The notes: a model not told the origin generated them from the sequence alone. Shown: positions 10,600-18,413, numbered from the stretch's first letter. The stretch is 23,806 bases of DNA from Pseudomonas sp. (GCA_003488145.1 DNMQ01000400.1:1-23806); one strand, 5' to 3'. Numbers and translations: made by a program.

Positions 10600-11631
10600 A
10601 TGAGCAACTACCTGAAACTGTCCGCGCTGGCGCTCGGACTCGTCTGTGCCGGACACGCGGCTGCCGAGAATCTCACCGCGGTGAGCTTCGGCGGTGCCAA
10701 CAAGCAGGCCCAGGTCAAGGCCTTCTACGAGCCGTGGGACGCGGCGGGGCACGGGCGCATCATCGCCGGCGAGTACAACGGCGAAATGGCCAAGGTCAAG
10801 GCAATGGTCGACACCAACAGCGTGTCTTGGAACCTGGTGGAAGTGGAGTCACCGGAACTGTCCCGCGGCTGCGACGAAGGGCTGTTCGAGGAACTCGACC
10901 CGGGCATCGTCGGCAATCCGGACGATTTCGTCGAAGGCGCGATCCAGCCGTGCGGCGTCGGTTTCTTCGTCTGGTCGACGGTGCTGGCCTACAACGCCGA
11001 CAAGCTGAAAAGCGCGCCGGCCAGCTGGGCGGATTTCTGGGATACCGAGAAATTCCCCGGCAAGCGCGGCCTTCGCAAGGGCGCCAAGTACACCCTTGAA
11101 TTCGCGCTGATGGCCGACGGCGTGCCGGTCAAGGACGTCTACAAGGTGCTGGCCACCAAGGACGGCCAGAACCGCGCCTTCAGAAAGCTCGATCAGCTCA
11201 AGCCGCACATTCAGTGGTGGGAAGCCGGCGCGCAGCCGCCACAGTTCCTCGCCTCCGGCGACGTGGTAATGAGCAGCGCCTACAACGGCCGCATCGCAGC
11301 CGTGCAGAACGAGAGCAACCTGCAGATCGTCTGGAGCGGCGGCATCTATGACTTCGATTCCTGGGCTATCCCCAAGGGCGCGAAGAGCCAGGAGCAGGCA
11401 CGCAAGTTCATCGCCTTCACCGTCGAGCCGCAGCAGCAGAAGGCCTATGCCGAGAACATCGCCTACGGCCCGGCGAATACCCAGGCCGTTTCGTTGCTGG
11501 ATGAAAAGCGCCTGGCGCAGATGCCCACCGCGCCGGAGAACATCGCCGACCAGGTGGCGATGGACGTGACCTTCTGGGCCGACTACGGCGAGCAGCTCGA
11601 ACAGCGTTTCAACGCCTGGGCAGCACGCTGA
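10600..11631 (+). CDS. agtB: Periplasmic amine-binding protein of the ABC importer, AgtB-like (PotD family)
   Basis: This is the periplasmic binding component that delivers substrate to the permeases. It has 343 residues. Residues 1-22 form a signal peptide (LKLSALALGLVCAGHAAA, cleavage before E23). There is no lipobox cysteine at the cleavage site, so a soluble periplasmic protein is expected. Mature-protein features typical of PotD/SBP_bac_8 proteins are TAVSFGGANKQAQVKAFYEP, LLVDT-like lobe strands (KAMVDTNSVSWNLVEVES), VLAYNADKLKSAPASWADFW, MSSAYNGRIAAVQ and WAIPKGAKSQEQARKFI. A strong AAGGAG Shine-Dalgarno precedes the ATG. It lies 48 nt after agtA and is followed by a perfect GC-rich stem-loop. 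Ligand GABA/5-aminovalerate is inferred from synteny with agt and from the neighbouring gabD and gabT. Confidence 0.9.
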   Translation: MSNYLKLSALALGLVCAGHAAAENLTAVSFGGANKQAQVKAFYEPWDAAGHGRIIAGEYNGEMAKVKAMVDTNSVSWNLVEVESPELSRGCDEGLFEELDPGIVGNPDDFVEGAIQPCGVGFFVWSTVLAYNADKLKSAPASWADFWDTEKFPGKRGLRKGAKYTLEFALMADGVPVKDVYKVLATKDGQNRAFRKLDQLKPHIQWWEAGAQPPQFLASGDVVMSSAYNGRIAAVQNESNLQIVWSGGIYDFDSWAIPKGAKSQEQARKFIAFTVEPQQQKAYAENIAYGPANTQAVSLLDEKRLAQMPTAPENIADQVAMDVTFWADYGEQLEQRFNAWAAR

Positions 11632-11638
11632 CCTGAGC

Positions 11639-11659
11639 GCCCCGCCGCATCGGCGGGGC
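11639..11659 (+). repeat. Intercistronic GC stem-loop after the binding-protein gene
   Basis: GCCCCGCCG (11639-11647) and CGGCGGGGC (11651-11659) form a perfect 9-bp stem with a CAT loop, 7 nt after the agtB stop and before the permease gene. No T-run follows. Such hairpins after a binding-protein gene commonly shield the upstream mRNA from 3' exonucleases or partially terminate transcription, raising binding protein over permeases. That role is inferred. Confidence 0.6.
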
Positions 11660-11694
11660 CGGTCCCAGCTATCGGAACGAATCGCGGAGTCTTC

Positions 11695-12948
11695 ATGGCC
11701 ACAGCAATATCCCTGCCGGCGAACGAGATCGCCGAGCCCAATCTGAAACAGCGTCTGGCACGGGCCGAACGGGTGAACAAGCTCAAGTCGCAGGCGCTGA
11801 TCCTGCCGCTGCTGCTGTTCGTGCTGCTGACCTTTCTGGTACCCATCGCCTCGCTGCTCTGGCGCAGCGTCGAGAACCCCGAGGTGGTGAACACGCTGCC
11901 ACGCACGCTGGCGGCGCTGGCCGAATGGGATGGTCGTGGGCTGCCAGCGGATCCGGCCTATCAGGCGCTGGCCGAGGATCTGTATCAGGCGCGCCGTGAA
12001 CAGAGCCTGGGCGATCTGTCCAAGCGGTTGAACATGGAGCTCGCGGGCTATCGCAGCCTGCTGACCAAGACTGCGCGGGCGATGCCCTTTCGCGAGACAC
12101 CAGCCTCTTATCAGGAGGCACTGGAAGCCCTCGACGAGCGCTGGGGCGATCCGGCGTTCTGGCAGGTGATCCAGCGCAACGACAGTGCGGTGACCGGCTA
12201 CTACCTGCTGGCGGCGCTGGATCACCGCATCGACGAGCTGGGTGAGCTGGCCAAGGTCTCGCCGGATCAGGCGGTATATCTGGACATCTTTGCCCGCACC
12301 TTCTGGATGGGCCTGGTGATCACCTCGATCTGCCTGCTCTTGGCCTATCCGCTGGCGTATCTCCTGGCCAACCTGCCGGCGAGGCAGAGCAACCTGCTGA
12401 TGATCCTGGTGCTGCTGCCGTTCTGGACTTCGATTCTGGTGCGCGTGGCGGCGTGGATCGTGCTGCTGCAGTCCGGCGGCCTCATTAATGGTGCGTTGCT
12501 GAAGATGGGTCTGATCGATGAGCCGCTGCAGCTGGTGTTCAACCGCACCGGCGTCTACATCGCCATGGTGCACATCCTGCTGCCGTTCATGATCCTGCCG
12601 ATCTACAGCGTGATGAAGAACATCTCGCCGAGCTACATGCGCGCCGCGGTGTCCTTGGGCTGTCATCCGTTCGCCAGCTTCTGGCGGGTGTACTTTCCGC
12701 AGACCCTTGCCGGCGTCGGTGCCGGTTGCCTGTTGGTGTTCATCATCTCCATCGGCTACTACATCACCCCGGCGCTGCTCGGCAGCCCGAACGATCAGAT
12801 GGTCAGCTACTTCGTCGCCTTCTACACCAACACCACCATCAACTGGGGCATGGCCACGGCGCTGGGCGGCCTGCTGCTGCTCGCCACCATGCTGCTGTAC
12901 GTCATCTACAGCTGGCTGGTCGGTGCCAGCCGCCTGCGGCTGGGTTGA
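11695..12948 (+). CDS. agtC: ABC importer permease with large periplasmic insertion, AgtC-like (PotB family)
   Basis: This is one of the two channel-forming subunits. The 417-residue protein is much longer than E. coli PotB (275). TM1 is at about 34-57 (ALILPLLLFVLLTFLVPIA). A hydrophilic region of about 140 residues (58-198) follows, rich in Ala/Leu/Glu helical sequence (YQALAEDLYQARREQSLG, ETPASYQEALEALDERWG). The normal permease core then resumes with TM helices near 203-225, 229-255, 283-303, 335-360 and 385-410. The EAA cytoplasmic loop that contacts the ATPase reads RAAVSLGCHPFASFWRVYFP. GGAG lies 5 nt upstream of the ATG at 11695. The insertion lies after TM1, so it should be periplasmic, where it could contact the binding protein. 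Confidence 0.9.
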   Translation: MATAISLPANEIAEPNLKQRLARAERVNKLKSQALILPLLLFVLLTFLVPIASLLWRSVENPEVVNTLPRTLAALAEWDGRGLPADPAYQALAEDLYQARREQSLGDLSKRLNMELAGYRSLLTKTARAMPFRETPASYQEALEALDERWGDPAFWQVIQRNDSAVTGYYLLAALDHRIDELGELAKVSPDQAVYLDIFARTFWMGLVITSICLLLAYPLAYLLANLPARQSNLLMILVLLPFWTSILVRVAAWIVLLQSGGLINGALLKMGLIDEPLQLVFNRTGVYIAMVHILLPFMILPIYSVMKNISPSYMRAAVSLGCHPFASFWRVYFPQTLAGVGAGCLLVFIISIGYYITPALLGSPNDQMVSYFVAFYTNTTINWGMATALGGLLLLATMLLYVIYSWLVGASRLRLG

Positions 12949-13011
12949 GATGACGCACGTCGCGGCGCGGCCGCCTTTTCAGAGTCTTCATGCCGGGCAG
13001 GAGAACCTTTC

Positions 13012-13839
13012 ATGCTGAGCCCCTATATGTCACCCGTCGAACGGGCCTGGTACTACGCGCTGCGCATCCTCTGCGCCCTGGTGCTGCTGTTTCTGATCGT
13101 GCCGGTGCTGGTCATCGTGCCGCTGTCGTTCAATTCCGGCTCGTTCCTCGTCTATCCCTTGCAGGGCTTTTCCATGCGTTGGTACGAGGCGCTGTTCAGC
13201 TCGGCCGACTGGATGCGCTCGCTGAAGAACAGCATGCTCATCGCGCCCGCCGCGACCTTTCTCGCTGTGGTGCTCGGCACCCTGGCGGCGGTCGGCCTGA
13301 CCCGCGCGGAATTTCGCGGCAAGGCGCTGCTGATGACCATACTGATCTCGCCGATGGTGGTGCCGGTGGTGATCATCGGTGTGGCCAGCTACCTGTTCTT
13401 CGCACCGCTGGGCATGGGCAACAGCTACCTGTCGCTGATCCTCGTGCACGCGGTGCTCGGCGTGCCCTTCGTGATCATCACGGTCTCCGCGACGCTGCAG
13501 GGCTTCAACTACAACCTGGTGCGCGCTGCGGCCAGCCTCGGCGCATCACCGCTGACCGCGTTCTTCCGCGTGACCCTGCCGCTGATCGCGCCGGGGGTGA
13601 TTTCCGGCGCGCTGTTCGCCTTCGCCACCTCGTTCGATGAGGTGGTGGTGACGCTGTTCCTCGCCGGCCCGGAGCAGATAACCCTGCCGCGGCAGATGTT
13701 CAGCGGTATACGGGAGAACCTCAGCCCGACCATTGCCGCCGCGGCGACTCTGCTGATCGGCTTCTCCATCGCCCTGCTGCTGACTCTGGAGTGGCTGCGT
13801 GGCCGCGCCGAGAAGCTGCGCACTCAACAACCTGCCTGA
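13012..13839 (+). CDS. agtD: ABC importer permease, AgtD-like (PotC family)
   Basis: This is the second channel subunit: 275 residues, the usual PotC length. TM1 (about 15-40, RILCALVLLFLIVPVLVIVP), later helices, and the EAA loop RAAASLGASPLTAFFRVTLP followed by LIAPGVISGALFAFATSFDE are all present. AGGAG lies 8 nt before the ATG at 13012. The gap from the first permease is 63 nt. gabD begins 12 nt after its stop, so transporter and dehydrogenase are very likely on one mRNA. Confidence 0.92.
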   Translation: MLSPYMSPVERAWYYALRILCALVLLFLIVPVLVIVPLSFNSGSFLVYPLQGFSMRWYEALFSSADWMRSLKNSMLIAPAATFLAVVLGTLAAVGLTRAEFRGKALLMTILISPMVVPVVIIGVASYLFFAPLGMGNSYLSLILVHAVLGVPFVIITVSATLQGFNYNLVRAAASLGASPLTAFFRVTLPLIAPGVISGALFAFATSFDEVVVTLFLAGPEQITLPRQMFSGIRENLSPTIAAAATLLIGFSIALLLTLEWLRGRAEKLRTQQPA

Positions 13840-13851
13840 CGGAATACGCAC

Positions 13852-15318
13852 ATGACTCTGCAACTTGGGCAACCCGATCTGTTGCGCCAAACCGCCTATC
13901 TCAACGGTGAGTGGTGCGAGGCCGACAGTGGCGCGCGTACCGAAATCTTCAATCCGGCCACCGGCGAGCTGATCGGCGCGGTGCCGAACATGGGGCGCGG
14001 TGAAACCCGTCGCGCCATCGAGGCGGCCCGGGCGGCACAGCCGGCCTGGCGTGCGCTCACCGCCAAGGAGCGCGCGGCGCGGCTGCGCCGCTGGTACGAA
14101 CTGATGCTGGAGAACCAGGAAGACCTGGCGCGGATCATGACCGCCGAACAGGGCAAGCCGCTGGCCGAGGCCCGGGGGGAGGTGGCCTACGCCGCATCCT
14201 TTCTCGAATGGTTCGCCGAGGAGGGCAAGCGCCTCTACGGCGACGTGATCCCAGCCCACGCCGGCGACAAGCGCATCCTGGTGCAGAAGGAGCCGGTTGG
14301 CGTCACCGCCGCGATCACTCCGTGGAATTTCCCCAGCGCGATGATCACCCGCAAGGCTGGCCCGGCGCTGGCCGCCGGCTGCGCCATGGTGCTCAAGCCA
14401 GCGCCGCAGACACCGTTCTCGGCCTTGGCGCTGGCGGCACTGGCCGAGCGCGCGGGCATTCCGGCCGGACTGTTCAGCGTGATCACCGCCGATGCGGCGA
14501 CGTCCCGCGAAGTGGGCGCAGAACTCTGCGAAAACCCCATCGTGCGCAAGCTATCGTTCACCGGCTCGACCGCGGTGGGCATCACGCTGATGCAGCAGTG
14601 CGCGCCGACGCTGAAGAAGCTCTCACTGGAGCTGGGCGGCAACGCACCCTTCATCGTCTTCGACGACGCCGATCTGGATGCGGCGGTCGAGGGCGCGATG
14701 ATCTCCAAGTATCGCAACGCCGGGCAGACCTGCGTCTGTGCCAACCGCATCTACGTACAGGACGGCATCTACGACGCCTTCGTCGCCAAGCTTGCCGCTG
14801 CGGTGGCGCGGCTGAAGGTCGGCAACGGTGCGGAGGAGGGCGTCACCACCGGTCCGCTGATCGATGCCGCGGCCGTAGCCAAGGTTCAGCGCCATCTGCA
14901 GGACGCCCTCGACAAGGGCGCCACCCTGCTGGCCGGCGGCAAACCCCATGCACTGGGCGGCAACTTCTTCGAGCCGACGCTGGTGGGCGGCGTCACTGCC
15001 GAGATGGCCGTGGCGCGAGAAGAAACCTTCGGTCCGCTGGCGCCGCTGTTCCGCTTCCGCGACGAGGACGAGGTGATCCGCCAGGCCAACGACACCGAGT
15101 TCGGCCTCGCCGCCTATTTCTACGCCCGCGACCTGAGCCGGGTGTTCCGTGTCGCCGAGGCGCTGGAGTACGGCATGGTGGGTATCAACACCGGGGTGAT
15201 CTCCACCGAGGTGGCGCCGTTCGGCGGGATGAAGGCCTCCGGCCTGGGCCGTGAAGGCTCGAAGTACGGCCTGGATGAATACGTGGAAATCAAATACCTG
15301 TGCCTGGGCGGTATCTGA
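13852..15318 (+). CDS. gabD: Succinate-semialdehyde (or glutarate-semialdehyde) dehydrogenase, NAD(P)+-dependent
   Basis: The enzyme oxidises succinic semialdehyde to succinate, the second step of GABA breakdown; the same family (DavD) oxidises glutaric semialdehyde from 5-aminovalerate. The 488-residue aldehyde-dehydrogenase fold is complete. It shows ITPWNFPSAMITRK (with the oxyanion-type Asn), VLKPAPQTPFSALALA, nucleotide-binding SFTGSTAVG, general base E260 in LELGGNAPF, catalytic C294 in GQTCVCANR, and GPLAPLFRF. A second cysteine, C296, two residues on, is typical of GabD. It is the last gene of the transporter operon by spacing. A separate gap of 158 nt precedes gabT. GABA and 5-aminovalerate specificity cannot be separated from sequence alone. 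Confidence 0.94.
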   Translation: MTLQLGQPDLLRQTAYLNGEWCEADSGARTEIFNPATGELIGAVPNMGRGETRRAIEAARAAQPAWRALTAKERAARLRRWYELMLENQEDLARIMTAEQGKPLAEARGEVAYAASFLEWFAEEGKRLYGDVIPAHAGDKRILVQKEPVGVTAAITPWNFPSAMITRKAGPALAAGCAMVLKPAPQTPFSALALAALAERAGIPAGLFSVITADAATSREVGAELCENPIVRKLSFTGSTAVGITLMQQCAPTLKKLSLELGGNAPFIVFDDADLDAAVEGAMISKYRNAGQTCVCANRIYVQDGIYDAFVAKLAAAVARLKVGNGAEEGVTTGPLIDAAAVAKVQRHLQDALDKGATLLAGGKPHALGGNFFEPTLVGGVTAEMAVAREETFGPLAPLFRFRDEDEVIRQANDTEFGLAAYFYARDLSRVFRVAEALEYGMVGINTGVISTEVAPFGGMKASGLGREGSKYGLDEYVEIKYLCLGGI

Positions 15319-15338
15319 CACCAGCGGCCTAAAACAGG

Positions 15339-15371
15339 CGTGCAAAATAATGCACGGAGTTTTACTGTAAT
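15339..15371 (+). promoter_or_regulatory. Candidate gabT promoter with overlapping inverted-repeat operator
   Basis: CGTGCA (15339-15344) and TGCACG (15351-15356) form a perfect inverted repeat around an A/T hexamer. TGTAAT at 15366-15371 matches the -10 consensus at five of six positions. The repeat sits where the -35 box would be, and no good -35 hexamer is visible, so control by a regulator at this site is plausible. Start of transcription would be near 15377. Confidence 0.45.
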
Positions 15372-15387
15372 CCGAACGCTCCGGATA

Positions 15388-15419
15388 GCGCGGCAGTCGA
15401 TCATCGTATGCTGCCGCGC
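15388..15419 (+). repeat. Stem-loop in the gabT 5' untranslated region
   Basis: GCGCGGCAG (15388-15396) and CTGCCGCGC (15411-15419) are exact reverse complements with a 14-nt loop. If transcription starts near 15377, this would be the first structure in a gabT leader of about 100 nt, ending 57 nt before the ATG. It could equally be a terminator-like element for read-through from gabD, although no T-run follows. Confidence 0.5.
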
Positions 15420-15476
15420 CCGCTTCCTGGCGTTCTTCATGACCCGTGCCGACGATGAGCGGCTACCGAGGAGCTT

Positions 15477-16757
15477 ATGAGCAAGACCAACGAATCCATG
15501 ATGCAACGCCGTGTCGCCGCCGTCCCGCGTGGCGTCGGCCAGATCCACCCGATCTTTGCCGACCACGCGAAGAACAGCAGCGTGGTCGACGTCGAAGGCC
15601 GCGAATTCATCGACTTCGCCGGCGGCATTGCCGTGCTGAATACCGGACACCTGCACCCGAAAATCGTCAAGGCGGTGGAGGAGCAGCTGCACAAGCTGAC
15701 CCACACCTGCTTCCAGGTGCTGGCCTACGAGCCGTACGTCGAGCTGTGCGAGAAGATCAACGCGCGGGTGCCGGGCAACTTCGCCAAGAAGACCCTGCTT
15801 GTCACTACCGGCTCCGAGGCGGTGGAAAACGCGGTAAAGATCGCCCGCGCCGCCACCGGGCGGGCCGGCGTGATCGCCTTCACCGGCGCCTATCACGGCC
15901 GCACCATGATGACCTTGGGGCTGACCGGCAAGGTCGCGCCGTACTCCGCTGGAATGGGCCTGATGCCCGGCGGTATCTTCCGTGCGCTGTACCCCTGCGC
16001 CATTCATGGCGTCAGCGTCGATGACTCGATCGCCAGCATCGAGCGCATCTTCAAGAACGACGCCGAGCCACGCGACATCGCCGCGATCATCATCGAGCCG
16101 GTGCAGGGCGAGGGCGGCTTCAACGTCGCGCCGAAGGATTTCATGGCTCGCCTGCGCGCACTGTGCGACGAACACGGCATCCTGCTGATCGCCGACGAAG
16201 TGCAGACCGGCGCCGGGCGTACCGGCACCTTCTTCGCCATGGAACAGATGGGCGTGGTCGCCGACCTGACCACCTTCGCCAAGTCTGTTGGCGGTGGTTT
16301 CCCGATTGCCGGCGTCTGTGGCAAAGCCGAGATCATGGATGCCATCGCCCCCGGCGGCCTGGGCGGCACCTACGCCGGCAATCCGCTGTCCTGCGCCGCG
16401 GCGCTGGCGGTGCTGGAAGTCTTCGAGGAAGAGAAGCTGCTCGACCGCTGCAAGGCGGTAGCCGAGAGGCTGACCACGGGCCTCAAGGCAATCCAGGCCA
16501 AGCACAAGGAGATCGGCGAGGTGCGCGGTTTGGGCGCGATGATCGCCATCGAGCTGTTCGAGGACGGCGATCATGCGCGACCGGCTGCCGCCCTGACCTC
16601 GCAGATCGTCGCCCGGGCGCGGGACAAGGGCCTGATCCTGCTGTCCTGTGGCACCTACTACAACGTGCTGCGGGTGCTGGTGCCGCTGACTGCCGAGGAC
16701 GAGCTGCTCGACCGCGGATTGGCGATCATCGCAGAGTGCTTCGACGAGCTGACCTGA
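15477..16757 (+). CDS. gabT: 4-aminobutyrate (and likely 5-aminovalerate) aminotransferase
   Basis: This PLP-dependent class-III aminotransferase transfers the amino group of GABA, and in Pseudomonas often 5-aminovalerate (DavT), to 2-oxoglutarate, giving the semialdehyde for GabD. It has 426 residues, the family length. Visible motifs: [81 protein letters not shown] and the Schiff-base lysine K269 in [12 protein letters not shown], then [19 protein letters not shown] lies just upstream of the ATG at 15477. It is separated from gabD by 158 nt containing an apparent promoter and two inverted repeats, so it may be expressed independently of the transporter. Confidence 0.94.
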   Translation: MSKTNESMMQRRVAAVPRGVGQIHPIFADHAKNSSVVDVEGREFIDFAGGIAVLNTGHLHPKIVKAVEEQLHKLTHTCFQVLAYEPYVELCEKINARVPGNFAKKTLLVTTGSEAVENAVKIARAATGRAGVIAFTGAYHGRTMMTLGLTGKVAPYSAGMGLMPGGIFRALYPCAIHGVSVDDSIASIERIFKNDAEPRDIAAIIIEPVQGEGGFNVAPKDFMARLRALCDEHGILLIADEVQTGAGRTGTFFAMEQMGVVADLTTFAKSVGGGFPIAGVCGKAEIMDAIAPGGLGGTYAGNPLSCAAALAVLEVFEEEKLLDRCKAVAERLTTGLKAIQAKHKEIGEVRGLGAMIAIELFEDGDHARPAAALTSQIVARARDKGLILLSCGTYYNVLRVLVPLTAEDELLDRGLAIIAECFDELT

Positions 16758-16822
16758 TCCGACCTAGCGGCTCGCCGGCATCCGCAATGGATGTCAGGCG
16801 CGCCGCAATCCTGACCCTCGGG

Positions 16823-16828
16823 TACAAT
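16823..16828 (+). promoter_or_regulatory. Candidate -10 box for rpe
   Basis: TACAAT matches the sigma-70 -10 consensus at five of six positions, 33 nt before the rpe start, in the 104-nt gabT-rpe gap. No clear -35 box is seen at the usual spacing. A 7-bp hairpin (GGCATCC / GGATGTC, one G-T pair) between gabT and this box could reduce read-through but has no T-run. Confidence 0.35.
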
Positions 16829-16861
16829 GCGCGGCATTCCGCCGTGCTACCCGAGGTCGTC

Positions 16862-17536
16862 ATGCAGCCGTTCGCTATCGCCCCTTCGATTCTTTCCGCC
16901 AATTTCGCCCGTCTGGGTGAGGAAGTGGACAACGTGCTGGCCGCTGGCGCCGACATCGTCCATTTCGATGTGATGGACAATCACTACGTGCCCAATCTGA
17001 CCATCGGCCCGATGGTCTGCTCGGCGCTGCGCAAGCACGGCGTGACCGCGCCCATCGACGTGCATCTGATGGTCAAGCCGGTGGATCGCATGATCGGCGA
17101 CTTCCTTGAGGCCGGCGCGACTTACATCACCTTTCACCCGGAAGCCTCGGAGCACATCGACCGTTCGCTGCAGCTGATCAAGGACGGCGGTGCCAAGGCC
17201 GGCCTGGTGTTCAACCCGGCCACGCCGCTGGACGTGCTCAAGTACGTCATGGACAAGGTCGACATGGTCTTGCTGATGAGCGTCAACCCGGGTTTCGGCG
17301 GACAGAAATTCATTCCTAACACGTTGGACAAGCTGCGCGAAGCGCGTGCGCTGATCGACGCCAGCGGTCGCGAGATTCGCCTGGAGATCGATGGTGGCGT
17401 CAATCCGAAGAACATCCGCGAAATCGCTGCGGCGGGCGCCGATACCTTCGTTGCCGGCTCGGCGATCTTCAACCAGCCGGATTACAAAGCCGTGATCGAC
17501 CAGATGCGCGCCGAGCTAGCGCTTGCCCGGCCATGA
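16862..17536 (+). CDS. rpe: Ribulose-phosphate 3-epimerase
   Basis: The enzyme interconverts ribulose 5-phosphate and xylulose 5-phosphate in the pentose phosphate pathway. The 224-residue TIM barrel starts with the diagnostic [13 protein letters not shown]. It has metal-binding and catalytic residues H34 and D36 ([12 protein letters not shown]), H68 (VHLMVKPVD) and D177 (LEIDGGVN), and phosphate loops [12 protein letters not shown] and [13 protein letters not shown] precedes the ATG at 16862; the open frame continues upstream into gabT in another frame but without a family-like sequence. It overlaps gph by 4 nt. rpe-gph-trpE order is conserved across Pseudomonas. Confidence 0.97.
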   Translation: MQPFAIAPSILSANFARLGEEVDNVLAAGADIVHFDVMDNHYVPNLTIGPMVCSALRKHGVTAPIDVHLMVKPVDRMIGDFLEAGATYITFHPEASEHIDRSLQLIKDGGAKAGLVFNPATPLDVLKYVMDKVDMVLLMSVNPGFGGQKFIPNTLDKLREARALIDASGREIRLEIDGGVNPKNIREIAAAGADTFVAGSAIFNQPDYKAVIDQMRAELALARP

Positions 17537-18234
17537 CCCGCCTGGAGCAACTGTTCGACGGCAAATTGCCACGGCTGGTGATGTTCGACCTGGACGGCAC
17601 CTTGATGGATTCGGTGCCGGACCTGGCCGCGGCGGTGGACAAGGTGTTGATGCTGCTCGGCCGCGAGCCTGCCGGCATTGCCCGGGTGCGCGACTGGGTT
17701 GGCAACGGCTCGCGCGTGCTGGTGCGTCGCGCATTGGCCGGTAAGTTGGAGCATGAAGGTGTAAGCGACGAGTTGGCCGACGAGGCGCTGGCGCTGTTCA
17801 TGCAGGCATATTCCGGCGGCCACGAGCTGACGGCTGTCTATCCGGGCGTTCGTGAATGCCTGGACTGGCTGCGCGAGCGCGAGGTGAAATTGGCGATCAT
17901 CACCAACAAGCCGGCGCAGTTCATCGAACCACTGCTGGAGGAAAAGGGGTTGGCCGGTTACTTCGATTGGCTGGTCGGCGGCGATACCTTGCCGCAGCAG
18001 AAACCCGATCCGGCGGCGCTGTTCTGGGTGATGGACAAGGCGGGCGTTGCGCCCGGCGAATCGCTGTTCGTTGGGGACTCACGCAACGACGTACGGGCTG
18101 CCAAGGCCGCGACAGTATGCTGTGTCGCGCTTACCTACGGCTACAACCACGGCGAGCCCATCGCGGATGAGCAGCCGGCGCTGGTGCTCGACGACCTGCG
18201 CGAGCTGGTTGCTTCGGCTCCGGGGCTGCGCTAG
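17533..18234 (+). CDS. gph: Phosphoglycolate phosphatase (HAD superfamily)
   Basis: Gph removes phosphate from 2-phosphoglycolate, a product of oxidative DNA damage repair. It has 233 residues. HAD motif I is [10 protein letters not shown] (nucleophile and acid/base aspartates), motif II is in [10 protein letters not shown], motif III lysine is in QQKPDP, and motif IV is [12 protein letters not shown]. The cap domain lies between about residues 25 and 95. The ATG at 17533 overlaps the rpe stop (ATGA), so the two are coupled. The trp leader starts about 40 nt after its stop, so a trp promoter probably lies within the 3' end of this gene. Confidence 0.94.
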   Translation: MTRLEQLFDGKLPRLVMFDLDGTLMDSVPDLAAAVDKVLMLLGREPAGIARVRDWVGNGSRVLVRRALAGKLEHEGVSDELADEALALFMQAYSGGHELTAVYPGVRECLDWLREREVKLAIITNKPAQFIEPLLEEKGLAGYFDWLVGGDTLPQQKPDPAALFWVMDKAGVAPGESLFVGDSRNDVRAAKAATVCCVALTYGYNHGEPIADEQPALVLDDLRELVASAPGLR

Positions 18235-18237
18235 TGT
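18209..18237 (+). promoter_or_regulatory. Weak candidate promoter for the trp leader
   Basis: TTGCTT (18209-18214) and TAGTGT (18232-18237) are spaced 17 nt, spanning the end of gph and its stop. Each matches the sigma-70 hexamers at three of six positions. Transcription from here would begin about 30 nt before the leader peptide. The better TTGACA at 18251 has no -10 downstream and lies too close to the leader start. Confidence 0.28.
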
Positions 18238-18274
18238 GGCCGGACTCTTTTTGACACACCGAAGAGATCAGCTC

Positions 18275-18343
18275 GTGGTGCTCACCCGCAGACAATGGAT
18301 GAAAGTCATCAAGGCTCTGGCCCGTTGGCGCTGGCGCGCCTGA
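18275..18343 (+). CDS. trpL: trp operon leader peptide
   Basis: A 22-codon reading frame lies between gph and trpE. GAAGAGA sits 7 nt upstream of GTG at 18275; a second GTG at 18278 would give 21 codons. The peptide has tryptophan at codons 8, 18 and 20, with the end reading ARWRWRA before TGA. Three Trp codons in 22 is far above chance, and RNA that can pair in alternative ways follows directly. Attenuation by a leader peptide has been reported for trp genes in Pseudomonas putida. A ribosome stalled for charged Trp-tRNA would favour read-through into trpE. An alternative TTG start at 18251 would lengthen it by 8 residues but has a poorer ribosome-binding site. Confidence 0.82.
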   Translation: MVLTRRQWMKVIKALARWRWRA

Positions 18344-18369
18344 CTTTTCCTGCCGGCCAGGCCGGCGCG
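18317..18369 (+). promoter_or_regulatory. trp attenuator: mutually exclusive RNA hairpins
   Basis: GCCGGC (18352-18357) and GCCGGC (18361-18366) form a 6-bp GC hairpin with a 3-nt loop, the candidate terminator. CTGGCC within the leader (18317-18322) is perfectly complementary to GGCCAG (18355-18360) and would break that hairpin. A third pairing, CGCGCC (18335-18340) with GGCGCG (18364-18369), is also possible. Only a short, interrupted T stretch (GTTTGCCGTTGTT) follows, so termination may be weak or factor-assisted. Confidence 0.6.
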
Positions 18370-18413
18370 TTTGCCGTTGTTCGTTCGAACCCTCCTCAGA
18401 CCACGAGGCTGAC

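Noticed and set aside
10849..12666. 605-codon minus-strand open frame across the binding-protein and permease genes
   Set aside because: It spans two well-supported plus-strand genes and their gap, is His/Gln/Arg-rich, and has no recognisable domain.
14208..15254. 348-codon plus-strand frame within gabD
   Set aside because: Arg/Gly/His-rich out-of-frame reading of gabD; the gabD frame holds the catalytic residues.
15339..15356. NtrC-type enhancer at the gabT inverted repeat
   Set aside because: The arms have the order GTGCA...TGCAC, the reverse of the NtrC consensus half-sites (TGCAC...GTGCA).
15120..16574. 484-codon minus-strand open frame across the gabD-gabT gap
   Set aside because: It crosses the gap and the C-terminus of gabD. 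Its sequence reflects the reverse complement of GabT, not a known family.
18251..18256. Perfect -35 hexamer TTGACA upstream of the trp leader
   Set aside because: No -10 follows at 16-18 nt, and transcription from it would start inside the leader peptide.
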